Assembly (NCBI GenBank): GCA_020746835.1
Contig: JAGPNK010000005.1
Coordinates: 558,001 to 622,000, forward strand
From: Stachybotrys elegans
Lineage: Eukaryota > Ascomycota > Sordariomycetes > Hypocreales > Stachybotryaceae
DNA: 64,000 nucleotides
Reading direction: 5' to 3'
Positions 21,638-32,680 of this stretch are shown here, in pieces. The notes under the pieces were generated by a model, which saw only the letters and a list, made by a program, of their open reading frames with translations, did no database searches and was not told the origin of the DNA. Both the position numbers and the translations under genes were made by a program. Within the stretch, counting starts at the first letter, position 1, and every line of letters starts with the position of its first letter.

Positions 21638-24634
21638 TCACAGCTCCTCCTTCTCATCCTCCTCCTCCTTATCCGCATCCTCCACTGCGTCCTCCTGCTC
21701 GCCTTGAATCAGCTCCTCGTCGGCCTCCGCCAGCACAGTCTCCTCCGGTGCCGGCTCAGCCTCTTCCACATCCTCGACCACGTCAGGCATCTGCACCTCC
21801 TCCTCCATGCCCACTACTTCCGTCTCCGTCTCTGTATATGTCTCGGTTCGTGTCGCCGTCACCTTGACCACCTCAACCTCCGTCTCCGTAACTGTCTCTA
21901 CGACCCGAACTACCTCCGAGGAGACGACAGACTCCAGCTCCGGCTCAGGCACGGCCGTAGACGCCTCTTCCAGGGAGCGCGGCTCCGTAGGTTGGGGTGC
22001 CACAGAGCTGGCAATCTCCTCCACGACAGATTCCACAATCTGCTGAGCAGTCGTAGTCGTCGCAATAGGAGCCGCCTCCGTAACTGTAACAGTTGACGCC
22101 TCAGCGCTTTGCACAACCGTTTGGAATGCCAGTGGATCGTGGCTGGGCTGCCCACTGCGCAGCGCAAACATCATAACGAGCACGCCGAGCAGGCCAATCA
22201 TGACATTCTTCTTATCCTGCATCAGCACCCGGGCTGCCTCCAGAAGCAGCTCTGGCAGAGAGGCAGTCTTAATGGAAGCCTGCCTACGCTCCTGGCGCCG
22301 CTCGTAGGCCTGGGCAGAGGGTGAGGGAGGTGCCTCATGTGGCATGAACTCGGGAGCTCGTGGAGGAGACGACATATGCTCCGGGTGAGCAGGTGGTGTG
22401 TGCCCGTAAATCTCCTTGAGCCGCTCCTCTTCCATCCTGCGACGTTCCTCTGGCGAGGGCACGTCATATTGTGGGGAGTGTGCATTCATGTGCATCTCGT
22501 GCATGCGTCTCTCTTCCATGAGTCGCTCCGCCATGAGTCTCTCCTCCATGAGCCTCTCCTCCATGTGCCTTTCCTCCATATGACGAAGGTCAGGAGGAGA
22601 CGAAGGCATGATGTGAGACTGCGTCTGGTCCTGCTCCAGGTACGAGGGCTCCTCCTCCGGCTCTTCCTCGTGCTCCATTTCTTCCTCTGGCTGCGCCATG
22701 ACTTCCTGCAGCTCGAGCGCCTTCTCCTGCTCCGACGCGATACGAGACAGCTCTTCGTGGACGCCGGGCTCGACAATCGGCTCCAGCTCCACGTCGACGC
22801 GCTCCATCTCCTTCCAGCAGGCCTCCCAGGCACCCGCCTTCATCAGACCGTTGCTGGCGTACACCTTGACGCGGAAGATCTTGCCTGGGCCAAGGGCGTC
22901 GTAGCGGATCTCGGAGTGGCAAGTGCTGCACCAGTGTGTCTTGCGCTCGATGCTGTCCCGGGGGGGCTTGACGCCATCGTAGTAGTCTTCATCCTCGCTC
23001 TCCGTATCGTCGATGAGCGTGGATTCATTAGCCGGGCCAAGGTAATGACCGCATTCGAGAATACGAGCCCGCCTCCTCATTGGCAGCTCGAGAGCCTCCA
23101 GAAGCCGCTCCTCCAGAACCTCGTAGTCGCTCTGTGGATGAGGCAGCAGGATACCGCGCTCAAGCACCGTGTCTCCCATCCTGTCCTGCAGCTGTCTCCA
23201 AGCATCGAGCACCGTCTTGGCCTCGCGGCTCAGATCATCTGTCTGCACCTGCTCGAGAACATCACTCCACATCCACCTCAAGGGGAGTAGAGTTACATGC
23301 AGCAGTACCAGGGGCGGGGTCTCCCTCCGGAATCTGGGCGGTGTCTTCTTGGGAGAATATTGGGCAGAGACGCTGGGAGATCCGAGCCGAGAGGGGGTCG
23401 GCAAGGGGGTTCGCCTACTGGAGCGGGGAGAGCCCATGACAGATGCCGGTGGCGATGACATTTGCATGGCCTTGACGGAAGACGGGGATCGAAAGGTAGG
23501 GCGCGGGGCTCCTCTGATGGTTGGGACAAAATCATCTTCCTGCTCGTACTGGGAGATGTTGGAGATTCTCGGCGACCGAGTAGCTCGGGAATACGCATCC
23601 TCCATCTTGGCATGATCGTTCTCAGAGACAGACCCCATAGAGCTTCGAGGACTGTTCTCGCTGAAGACGTCATCATCATTGTCGTGCTGTGAACTGCTGT
23701 CGCCGCCATCATCCGCACCGTGATCATGTCTATCCGAGTGGTGCCCGCTCGGCGTCGCAGAGCCAGACCTGTAGCCGTTCTTGGAGTGGCGCCCGCTCTG
23801 TCCAGGGGACCCGGACTTGTAGTTGGCCTCGGAGTAGCGACCGCTCGGCGTTGCAGAGCGTGACTTGTGTCCCGACTCGGAGTCACGGCCGCCGCTGGGC
23901 GTTGCGGCTCGGGACTTGTAGCTGCCGTCTTCGCTGGCGGCGGCGGAGTCTCGTTGGCGGTTCAGCTCCATCTGGGCGACGATGTCGCGGGCGGCGGCTT
24001 GGATAAGGGCCTCGGTGCGGAGGGAGCTGCGGCGGTGGGAGTCTTGCGTGCCGGAGGAGAGGACCGAGTCTCGGCGGGAGTGTGTTGGGGATCCAGCGGA
24101 GAGGACGGAGCCTCGTCTGGAGGCGGTTGGTGAAGCAGTTGGTGAGGCGGCGGAGAAGACGGAGCCTCGGCGGGAGTGGGATGGAGAGGCAGCTTCCTCG
24201 CGGTGCTCATCATCCACGGCAGAGGTATCTGCCTGCGGCTCCTTGTCTTCCTCGGCTTGGTCAGCTTCAGGAGCCTGGTCCTCATCATCGGGGGCCTGGC
24301 TCCCAGCCTCATGCTGCTCGTTTGCCGCCTCCTCGACACCGCCATCGGCTTCAGGCTGCTCTTCTTTTTCCCCCTCGCTCGATTCTTCTTCGGCTACAGC
24401 CACCTCGTCGTCGTCCGTCTTATCGGGCTGCTCGGCTGCAGCGGTTGGTTCTTCGGTAGCTTCAAGCTTCGTTTCCTCTTCGACGGCAACCGTTTGCTCG
24501 GCGCCTGCCACCTCCTCTGCGGCATCGCGGTCCTTGACATCGTTTTGTTCGTCCATTGGTTCGCTCAGGCACGAAGGGTCGACATGTATCTCGAAATCCA
24601 GATCTTCGGGTTTTATTTTCGACGCCCGGGTCAT
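21638..24634 (-). CDS. Large acidic single-TM protein, uncharacterised
   Basis: A single exon of 998 residues starting MTRASKIKPEDLDFEIHVDP. Residues 1-150 are highly acidic. Ser-rich repeats follow (SRRGSV, and four copies of a SATPSG-type unit). A folded conserved-looking block spans about 435-620 (PPLVLLHVTLLPLRW; HWCSTCHSEIRYDALGPG with a C-x2-C pair). Met/Glu/Arg tandem repeats of the MEERLM type occur near 685-715. One transmembrane helix lies near 808-828 (VMIGLLGVLVMMFAL). The region after it is Thr/Glu-rich with ETVTETEVEV repeats and ends DEKEEL. If the C-terminus is lumenal, KEEL could act as a weak ER-retrieval signal; that is inference. It resembles conserved fungal proteins of unclear function, and I do not assign a name. 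Confidence 0.75.
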   Translation of the reverse strand: MTRASKIKPEDLDFEIHVDPSCLSEPMDEQNDVKDRDAAEEVAGAEQTVAVEEETKLEATEEPTAAAEQPDKTDDDEVAVAEEESSEGEKEEQPEADGGVEEAANEQHEAGSQAPDDEDQAPEADQAEEDKEPQADTSAVDDEHREEAASPSHSRRGSVFSAASPTASPTASRRGSVLSAGSPTHSRRDSVLSSGTQDSHRRSSLRTEALIQAAARDIVAQMELNRQRDSAAASEDGSYKSRAATPSGGRDSESGHKSRSATPSGRYSEANYKSGSPGQSGRHSKNGYRSGSATPSGHHSDRHDHGADDGGDSSSQHDNDDDVFSENSPRSSMGSVSENDHAKMEDAYSRATRSPRISNISQYEQEDDFVPTIRGAPRPTFRSPSSVKAMQMSSPPASVMGSPRSSRRTPLPTPSRLGSPSVSAQYSPKKTPPRFRRETPPLVLLHVTLLPLRWMWSDVLEQVQTDDLSREAKTVLDAWRQLQDRMGDTVLERGILLPHPQSDYEVLEERLLEALELPMRRRARILECGHYLGPANESTLIDDTESEDEDYYDGVKPPRDSIERKTHWCSTCHSEIRYDALGPGKIFRVKVYASNGLMKAGAWEACWKEMERVDVELEPIVEPGVHEELSRIASEQEKALELQEVMAQPEEEMEHEEEPEEEPSYLEQDQTQSHIMPSSPPDLRHMEERHMEERLMEERLMAERLMEERRMHEMHMNAHSPQYDVPSPEERRRMEEERLKEIYGHTPPAHPEHMSSPPRAPEFMPHEAPPSPSAQAYERRQERRQASIKTASLPELLLEAARVLMQDKKNVMIGLLGVLVMMFALRSGQPSHDPLAFQTVVQSAEASTVTVTEAAPIATTTTAQQIVESVVEEIASSVAPQPTEPRSLEEASTAVPEPELESVVSSEVVRVVETVTETEVEVVKVTATRTETYTETETEVVGMEEEVQMPDVVEDVEEAEPAPEETVLAEADEELIQGEQEDAVEDADKEEEDEKEEL

Positions 24635-25222
24635 TGGGTGGAAATCGGGCTGCAGAGGCGGGCAGAAGCAGCGGGCGGGTTATAATAAAGCACAGCGGGC
24701 CCGGTGGTTGATAAACAAGAACCACAGGAAATACAATGCAATGCTGTGCTGCGTACGTATGTGCTGTACAGAGTGTGGGAGAGAAGTCGGTTGTCTGGGC
24801 GGCTAGCGTGCTGCTGCATGTGTGGCCGTTGGTGGTTGGTCGAGCTCAGGTTCGGCGTCCAAGAGCCCGACGTCTGTTTATCTCCGTTGCGCGGCAACGA
24901 GGGATCATCGCGGTTGATTTGCAGGGACCCGAAATCACCACGCCACACGTGCACGGTTTATTCAATCGGTTATTTAGTGACAATGCATTTGTTCCTCTGA
25001 TATATTTCTCAGGTCTTATTTTATGCACTGTCTCAGTTGCTCAGTCATTATCTAGTTCTGGGCGGTGCATCCTTGCATCACCAGCTTACACCAACAATCA
25101 CATCATCGTGGGTTTCTGACCACGTAAGAACGAGGAATATGGAGAAGAAAAGCGTTGTTAAAAATACAGAGCAGAGTGGTATCACTTTAAAGTACAATAA
25201 ATCACAACCTCAACCAACCATT
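24635..25222. other. Short intergenic region
   Basis: About 590 bases between two minus-strand genes. It should hold the promoter of the acidic TM protein gene and the 3' end of the hydrolase gene. No gene seen. Confidence 0.6.
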
Positions 25223-26307
25223 TCATCCCTCCCACGTCCAGCCATGCAGACGATACGTCTCCTTCAAATACTCAACTCCCCTCGTAAAGGCCCTATCCTT
25301 CATCTCCTTCAAGCCCTTCATCGCACCATCAGGAACTACACAATGTCAGTACATCTTCAGATCGTCCTGAGGGCACACTTACCTTCCAAGTATCCATGAA
25401 AGCACTTCTCCTCATACATCAACTCTACCCTCCCCGGCAAGCAGTCCCTCTCATCCTCCTCATTCACACGCCTCGCAAACTCATGCAACTCCGCAACGAG
25501 AATATCGATCCCCGGCACAACCAGCAGAATCCGCTCCGGCAGTGTCTCCCGCGCCGCCAGCGTGGGATTCATCCTTGGATCCTCCATGTGCTGTGCCCGC
25601 TTCGGTCCCGCGTACGCGTCGTACAGCGGGAGCAGAACCTCCGTCGGGTCCTTCTCCGGGAACCCAGGCCCCTTGGGCTTCTCGCCCGGTGGGAGCCGCA
25701 GATCCACAGGCCCATAGAAGGTCACGATGGCTTTAAAGGCCGTCGACCCGGGTGCCGGCTGCTGCGTCGCTGCCATCGCGAGGCATCCGCCCGCTGAGAA
25801 ACCGCTGATGGTCATGAGCTCGGGATCAGCCTGCCACCGTTCGGCAGCATTCTCACGGATCCACGCAATCGTGGCATCGACATCGTCAATAGCAGCAGGG
25901 AAAACATGCTCCGGCGCAAGACGATACGATAAACTCACCACGACGGCGCCTGTTTCCCTGGCCACGCGCGAGTCAAAGGGTGCGTGGCACTCTGGCATGC
26001 CGCCCATGAAGGCGCCGGCGTGAAGCTCAATGTGCAGCGGGCGCAGGGCGCGACCGCGTCCTCCAGGCCCGGGAGTCTTGTACACGGCCACGCGGACGGG
26101 CCGCTTCGGTGTCACGGGCAGGTATTCAATGGTCCATGGCCGAGAAAGACAATAGGGCACCGTGGCGATGGACAGTGTGAGCAGGTAAAGTGGCTGAAAC
26201 ATGAGAAGCCGCCAGCGGATATGCCATGGTATGCTTGGCGTAAAGAGCCCGACCAGCACAGGCCGAAACCACGCGTGCAAAGGACTGAGAATGCTGAGAA
26301 GGGCCAC
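25223..26307 (-). CDS. Membrane-anchored alpha/beta hydrolase (fold-3 esterase/lipase type)
   Basis: Model: complement(join(25223..25335, 25383..26307)), 345 residues. The 47-nt intron has donor GTAAGT, branch CTGAC and acceptor TGTAG. Splicing extends the end from GYLE to a sensible tail finishing GWTWEG, whereas unspliced the frame stops at once. The hydrophobic N-terminus (about 1-55) looks like a membrane anchor. The nucleophile elbow GFSAGG puts the catalytic serine at 171, with Asp268 (PGIDIL) and His304 (CFHGYL) completing the triad. SYRLAPEHVFPAAIDDV is the classic hormone-sensitive-lipase family signature. The oxyanion motif is HAGA rather than HGGG, a departure from the family norm. 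Likely an ER or lipid-droplet esterase or deacetylase acting on a small ester or lipid; substrate unknown. Confidence 0.88.
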
Positions 26308-27061
26308 GTTGTATGCTGGGCATGAAAGAGGTGAGGAGCCTACATTGTTGATTCCAGCTACGCAGAACCCAGCCTTCTTTTGAAGAGCCTAGGCCTGCCC
26401 GGACATGCGGCTGAACATTCTGGGATCTGAAAATGAGTCACGGAGCGCATGACCAGATCTGCATGGCAATGGCGAGCAATCCAAGAGCCTCATAATACAA
26501 GCATTATTTTCGCTCATAGTTTATCGGGTTCGTGGGAAAGCCACACCCACTCACTGATTGCAACCGTTCCATCAGACGTGGAATGAGGTGTGCTAATAGA
26601 TGGCGATGAAACCTGCAGCGTCGATCAAGGAAATGATCGCCAGTCGTGATGCCGATGGCTGTGGGACCAATCGACTTCACAAAACAATCTTATTGTAACA
26701 ACATTGACATCAATGGTAGCCAATGTCTTCTCTGTACAAGTTTAACTACCCTCAAGATTCATTCACTCAGTCAATCACGCGGAACCAGTGTATGAGACAG
26801 ATAGGGGCATATGAATTATGTGCTGATGTATTACAAGCGAGCTGTAGCTCGTAAACTCAACTCTGCCAATGACGCGCACGGATACGTGGTCATCGACTCG
26901 TCTATCTTCACATTTCCTTTTCATGTCCCATTAAAATCCTAGCCCGCCCGGGTCGCGGGCTCCGGCACCAGCTTAAACCCCCGGCGACAGGCCGCGGAGC
27001 CGAGCGGACCAGTTCATAACCCTCAGTCAACCTCGCACGTGCTTCCACTAGGCGAAGCCGT
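26308..27061. other. Intergenic region, secreted protein to hydrolase
   Basis: About 750 bases. Contains the promoter of the hydrolase gene and the 3' region of the secreted protein gene, both minus strand. Moderately AT-rich around 26490-26870. No gene seen. Confidence 0.6.
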
Positions 27062-27632
27062 TTACAGGTCCTCGCACCAGTCGGCGGTCTCGGTGACGGT
27101 GACGGTGGAGGTGGGAGTGGGAGCAGTGGTGGTGGTGGCGGTGATACCCCAGCAAGAGCAAGCCTCGGCGTACGCGGCAGGCTCGGCGCAAGAGGAAGCG
27201 TAGGCGGGGATAGCAGTGGGGATCTCGGTGGCAGCGCGGTAGGCAAGACCAGCGGCGCGCTTGAACTTGGCGGGCTCATCGGCCTCGACGGTGACAGTGA
27301 CGGTGGTGGTCCTGAGAGGGTATTAGTAACCATTGATGAAGGGGAGTTGGTGAGAAGCTGTGTTGATGGACGGAGATACCAGCCCTGTGATGGGGGCTCG
27401 ATCCCGGCGTCGACCAGCACAACAGCCCTCATGGAGGAGAGACGTACACAGCGTCGGGGACGACGGTGGCAAGCTGGAAGCTGGAGCAGTCGGCCTGGCG
27501 GGAGGTGATGTCGAGGAGACCAGCACGGGTACCGGTGACCTGGCGCTTGCAGTTGTTACCGGCGCAGGCACGCTCCTGGAGAACGGAGGCCATGGCGGAG
27601 GCAACAAAGGTGAGGATGACGGCAGCCTTCAT
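27062..27632 (-). CDS. Small secreted cysteine-containing protein
   Basis: Model: complement(join(27062..27311, 27448..27632)), 144 residues. The 136-nt intron has donor GTACGT, branch TACTAAT and acceptor CTCTCAG, and joins VPDAV to TTTVTVTV in frame. A signal peptide occupies about residues 1-16 (MKAAVILTFVASAMAS). The mature part has seven cysteines (RAC, NNC, DCSS, SSC, ACSC, WCED), dibasic KR sites that suit Kex2, and two Thr/Val-rich TVTVT strands. No catalytic motif. The architecture matches small secreted proteins common in Sordariomycetes, some of which are effectors or cell-wall associated. Function is unknown. Codon use is strongly biased to C-ending codons, suggesting high expression. 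Confidence 0.85.
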
Positions 27633-27774
27633 CTTGACGGATAGTTTGTCTCGTTGGGGTTGAGAGAAGCAAAGGATCGTCGACTTGGGAGTTGAATTGG
27701 AAGTGGAAGTCGGGGATGAGAGGCGAGGTAGGGAGGGAAGGGAGAAATCCGAACAACCGGCGCAGGTGCCACGA

Positions 27775-27782
27775 GATATATA
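27775..27782 (-). promoter_or_regulatory. Probable TATA box of the secreted protein gene
   Basis: On the minus strand the sequence reads TATATATC, about 143 bases before the ATG at 27632. It is a good match to TATAWAWR, at a distance that leaves room for a leader of around 110 bases. TATA boxes favour strongly regulated or highly expressed genes, which fits a secreted protein with biased codons. Confidence 0.45.
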
Positions 27783-28506
27783 CGTCGAGAAGGATGGCAG
27801 GCCAGCCGGGGGTGGGCTGGGTTAGCCGGCCGTATTCGAGAGGGTGGTGCTCGCTCGCTCGGGATGGGCTGTTGGCTCTCGCCGTTTGCCTTCACTCCCC
27901 TCGCCAACTGCGCCGCCTAAGCCTGGCCGGGCCGACCTATCACAACCCCGTCCTCGTGCATGAGGTGGGCAGGTCGACGCTCCTCTGCCCCCAAGAATAT
28001 GGATGGGATGGATCTCGTAGGCTGGGCAGACCGAAGAGGGATGGACCCGCCGCCAAGCACCAACACGCCCCCCTTGCCCCTGGTCCTGTCGTGGAGAGAG
28101 ACGAGAGCGGTGCGTGAGTGAGCGAGCGCCTCGAGCATCTTTCCGAGAACGGGGCGGGGGTGGGAGAAAAAGGACCACGGCTAAAAGAGCAGCTATTGAA
28201 GGCCAAGCAGGTTCTAGCAGGGGTTCCCTACCGTGATGCCTCTCTCGGGCTGCCAGCCAAACCCAGAAAGGCAGCAGCAAATGCAGCAATCATAAGAAAG
28301 CCGGGGATACCCATAGCAAACAACGCTGATTGATAGGGTAATCCGAGGGATGGAATCTTGATCATCGCCATCGCCGCTTCATTGCACAGCACAGCACGCT
28401 CGAGTAGGGAAAAGCGATGAGGCATCGTGGTGTAGCATGCGTCGTGAGATGGATGACAATAAGCTGATGCTGGAATTGGCCGGCTCCTCGCTTGTGTCTA
28501 TTCTGA

Positions 28507-28536
28507 GCAACCCAGCGCAACCCAGCGCAACCCAGC
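28507..28536. repeat. 10-bp tandem repeat GCAACCCAGC x3
   Basis: Three perfect copies of GCAACCCAGC in non-coding DNA. The unit differs at only two positions from the repeat at 38558 (GCAACCCAAG). Confidence 0.75.
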
Positions 28537-30849
28537 GTGCGCAAGTGGTGTGGTGTAAGCAAGCAGAGCAATACGCACTGGTCGTGCGGCATGACCCAAG
28601 GCTGCATCATTATCAGGGCGGCAATGGAGCAGCCGCACCACCCACCCCCTCGAGTTCACTAGCCAGGCACAAGCCGGAAAATACGCTGGTTGCCGAATTG
28701 CGACCTTTTGGCTTCTTAGTCCTGGGCTTCGCTCGACTCTTTGGAGGGAACGGGAGGGCTTCTAGCCAACTGGCGAGGGCGCGGCTTCGCTTTAGCGCAT
28801 GAACGGAGCAGCAATTCCAATGCGACGGGCTCGCGGTGCGCTGCTCCGTCTGCCTATTTCTGCAATCAACCTAGGTCAGCCCAAGCCGCCCTGACCAGGC
28901 TCGTTGTTTAGTGCCCAGGCCGCCCTGATCCTGCAATTCCTGGGAAAAACTAGCTGGAAGTGGCTTGCGTGAGCTCGGTGAATTTGGGAATTATACCACC
29001 TGTGTTCGACCTGTATGTAGAAGCATTCCTGTTAGCCAGAGGCACGTCTTTGAGCGCGTGAGAAGCGCCAGCGCCAGTGTAATTGTATGACGCACCAATA
29101 TCAGCAATCAGCTATGATCTGATCCAACCCATCTCGCCCTGCCTTGCCTCGCCTCGCCTCGTGCAGTCTTGTTTAAAAAGCGGGGAGGAGAGGGACCCAG
29201 AGGGACCAAGAGGAGGGGAAACAAAGCCAGCAGCCACCCCGAAGTCCGTCTTCCACCTACCACGTTGGACCAAGCCAAGTGGTAAACCCGGCAAACCGAG
29301 GCCGGGCCCTCGCCAATACCGGTGCGAAGACACTGCGCGACCGGTGTGTCGGTCCAGACGCAGACGTCCCAATTGTCGCTGAGCATGCTGCTGCTGCTGC
29401 CATCGCAGCCCGTCGCCCAGGCCCCGGATAAAGGCGTCGGGATGACGGGGAGCTCCCAAGCCTAAGCCCTGCCTCTCAGCCACTGCGCTTGCTCGAGTCT
29501 GGGTTGGCCGCCAGGGATAGGAACGGACACACCAGCACCGCGCGCTGTCACCACCCAGATAGAGTAATGGGACGGGACTCCTTGGTGTTCCAAGTGAACC
29601 ACCTCTTGGCAGATAGGATTAGCTCTATCGCGGTTGAGAGGTTATGGGAAAGACACATCAAAAGTGCCCAGCGCGTATCTGCGATGGCGGTCGCTATCAG
29701 TTGGCTGGCTCGTCCAAGATCAAAAGAACCCTGCGGGTGTAGATTACAGCGCCTTATCCAGCATCCCAGCGTGGGCCGGGTAGCGCCGCCGAGGCTCGCA
29801 CGCACTGGCGACCTCATCTCCGCCCTGAGAGGGGGTGTGTGCAAGGCGATACGATAAGTACGTACTTAACGATGGAGGATGGAGGGGCAGCCTTGCCTTG
29901 CTTCCAATCATCGGCCCACAAACGCCACGCCCTGGCTGGGTTCGCTCTCTATCGCACTGGGGGAGGGACCCTTTGAACGAGAGCGCTGCCAGATCGGGCA
30001 GGCTGTGAGAGTTGATGATGCAACCCATGCTTGGTGGCGGATCTGAGAAAGGCAGCTTATTGCCCATTTGCGGAGCGCACGTGGTGATTATTGATGTTGG
30101 TAACGACTTGATATTCATACCAAGCCCCTTAGCATAAGACGCCCATTTCGTTAGCAGACGCTTCAGATGCTTCGGTGAATAAGAAGAGAAGCTGAGCATG
30201 AGCAGCTGAGCGTGATAGCAAGGGTGTGAGCGTGAGCACTTTGCCATTGCCTGACAACCACGGTAACGTGGCGCGCGCGCAGAAGAATCAAGGGTCCTTT
30301 GAACGGATTCCTTGCATCAATCAAGGTCTCACTCTCGCTACTCCATACTCTGGTTCGACCATCATTTGAGCTCTCGGTAGCATCCATGGTCGAGTCATCC
30401 TCCCGCCCGTGCAGTAAGCGCTGGTTCGAATTCGGCCGTGTCTGAGCCTCTCTCTCTGCTCGTCTGCCGTCGTCCCGTGCCCTTCAGCGGCAGAGCTATT
30501 TTTGCGCCTTACGCCAGCCTGTCTCATCTCAGCTCGTTGGTGGCTTGCGAGGAAAATGTCCGGCAGCCATCGAGCTGAGCGAGCTCATGACAGTGTACGG
30601 ATAGGTGAGGAAGGCCTGCTGCATCCTTTGGCTGGGGCTGCATCTGATCGGGAGAGCACCCGGATCAGCACGTGGGTTTTGGAAGCTAAATTGCTGCATT
30701 CCATTCCATGCGTATCAACCCGATGGACCTGAGCGAATTATTCGAGCTGGGATTCGAAAGCCTGGAGCCGAACGGTGGTGCTGTATCCGTAGCTGCGCAG
30801 TCAATATTTAATCAAGAAGCTGAGGTACAAGTATCAGATTATGGAGGAC

Positions 30850-32680
30850 CGCTTTGGCAGCCATACGATACCTAGCCGATCCAATTCTCGGCCGCACCTT
30901 CCCTTCTACCTTATCAATTATTACCTATCATCCTCCTTCCACCGGACCCAGCAAAGATATCGTCAACCACCTGGAATTTCTCTCCCTTGGCCTTCATTGC
31001 GCCTCTCCATCGACCCAGTACCGACTTCGTATGTCGGCTTCGCATCCATCAGGCCATCCGCTGACACTTGCCATGCCATCTACGCCGCAAAAATCTAGCC
31101 GACCCCAGGATACGACCCAAGGCCAAACCTTCCGTTGCTCCGCGACAGTAAATAATTACCGGAACATGGAATTGGAAGGGGGTGCTTCCAGAAGCCCCAG
31201 TCAGATTCTTTGGCTCTTTGTGCCAAACATGCTCTTCGCTTATTACTCGCTCATCCCTGGCCCTTCCTCATGTTTGGCACCATATCCCTGCCCTCTCTCT
31301 CTCCTCTCCACCAAAGAAAGCATTGACGGATTCTCCCTCAGCCGGGACCTTCGGCTTGCACCATCTCTATCCAGTCTTTTCGCACGTGGCTTATCGCTAA
31401 TTAAAAAACAGTCTGTTCGTCAATCGATTCAATTGCCTTCCGTTCGCTCACCGATAGCACAAAAATCCTTATTGTGTGGTTGGTCGTGTCCAGACTCTCT
31501 TGGCTGAGGGATCGTCGCTGCAAGCATCCAATAAAGCCAAAAAGTCCCGACCTGATCGAGGCACCTCTGTCGCCACTCTCCTTGTGCCTTGCTGTTTCTG
31601 CCGCCAGGGTTCCATTCCAATTGGGGGATCTGCAGCCCCAAGGACCTGGCGCACCCCCCTAAGCAGGCACGCTTTCCCCGTCGCTCGTTGCATGATCACC
31701 ATATTTATTGCCCTTTGCGATCCAAGAGGGCTCTCTCCAGGGCTAGCAGCTCAAGCATTGTGATTAATGATGGAAAGTTATATACCAGGCCAAGCAGGCG
31801 TTGGCTTATCACGGAAAGACTTAACATACTCGAGCCGGCACAAAGATTGGTTGTGATGACCTCGAGTCATAAACCATCAGCAACTACAAGCACAGGCCCA
31901 GCCTCCCTGATGACGAATATTGTACGTGGCTATCCGGGTATTCTACCCTTCTGCTCTCACACCGCTCGAAGTCACGACGACGACGACGACAGCAGCTACC
32001 AATGCTTCTTCGTTCACCCCAATTCACATTCTCTCTAGACGCACTACTCGCTTTCCATCTCGATTATCTTCGTTGTGCTTCAACCCGAGCTCACAACTCG
32101 CCAAGGTGCGGAGAAAAGCTCCTTTTGCACATCGCCGAGCATCTTTCTTCCACCCTCACCGCCCTCATTTGCACTGCTCTGTTACGGTTGCTGGCAGTCT
32201 TTATTAGTCCCATCAGAACCTGGTAAATACGGACTCGCTAACCGTTCTATCTGCCCGTATCTGCGTGACCAGTCCTCGCCTAACCAATCACCTTCCCTAC
32301 TGGTAAAGCTTCTTCCTCCAGTCCCATTCTCCCACCGGGGTCCTCTCTTTCCCCGCGCTCCAAGCAGATATCATCGGGGGGGCTTGAGTGTTGCTCAGTT
32401 GACAAGCTTGTCGGGTAAATGGTCTCCATGCCTTCTCCAAATCGCGGTCCCACGCAACTCCATCCCCAAATTCGGTTCGTCGCCTCAGAGCCAAGCTCAT
32501 CAGACGAATCATTCCCTCAACTTGATTCTGCCTTATTTGCCGGCAGTTTCGGCTCCCTTTGCCTAATTGCAACCTCCGCTCGTGATGCTCCCCCGCTCCG
32601 GAGTGGCAATGATACCTACATTTCCGCCCTTGCTAAGCGAGGCCTTCCCCTCTTGTGCCCTCAATCATCGCTCCAGTGGT
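30850..32680 (+). other. Pyrimidine-skewed segment, possible unannotated leader or transcript
   Basis: The plus strand has a sustained excess of C and T (for example 31940-32350), as seen in the leaders before the genes at 8559, 40599 and 58169. Unlike those, no recognisable plus-strand coding gene follows; the next gene is on the minus strand. It may mark the start of a non-coding transcript or a gene too divergent to recognise. Confidence 0.3.

Noticed and set aside
22337..23290. 317-residue plus-strand frame opposite the acidic TM protein
   Set aside because: Antisense to a gene with strong repeats; no domain or start context.
28437..28802. 121-residue plus-strand frame (MRREMDDNKLMLELAG)
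   Set aside because: Somewhat protein-like at the start but overlaps the tandem 10-bp repeat and has no domain. Kept out for lack of support.
30380..30440. tRNA-like boxes near GGTTCGAATTC (30423)
   Set aside because: Box A match is weak, stems do not pair and spacing is wrong for a tRNA.
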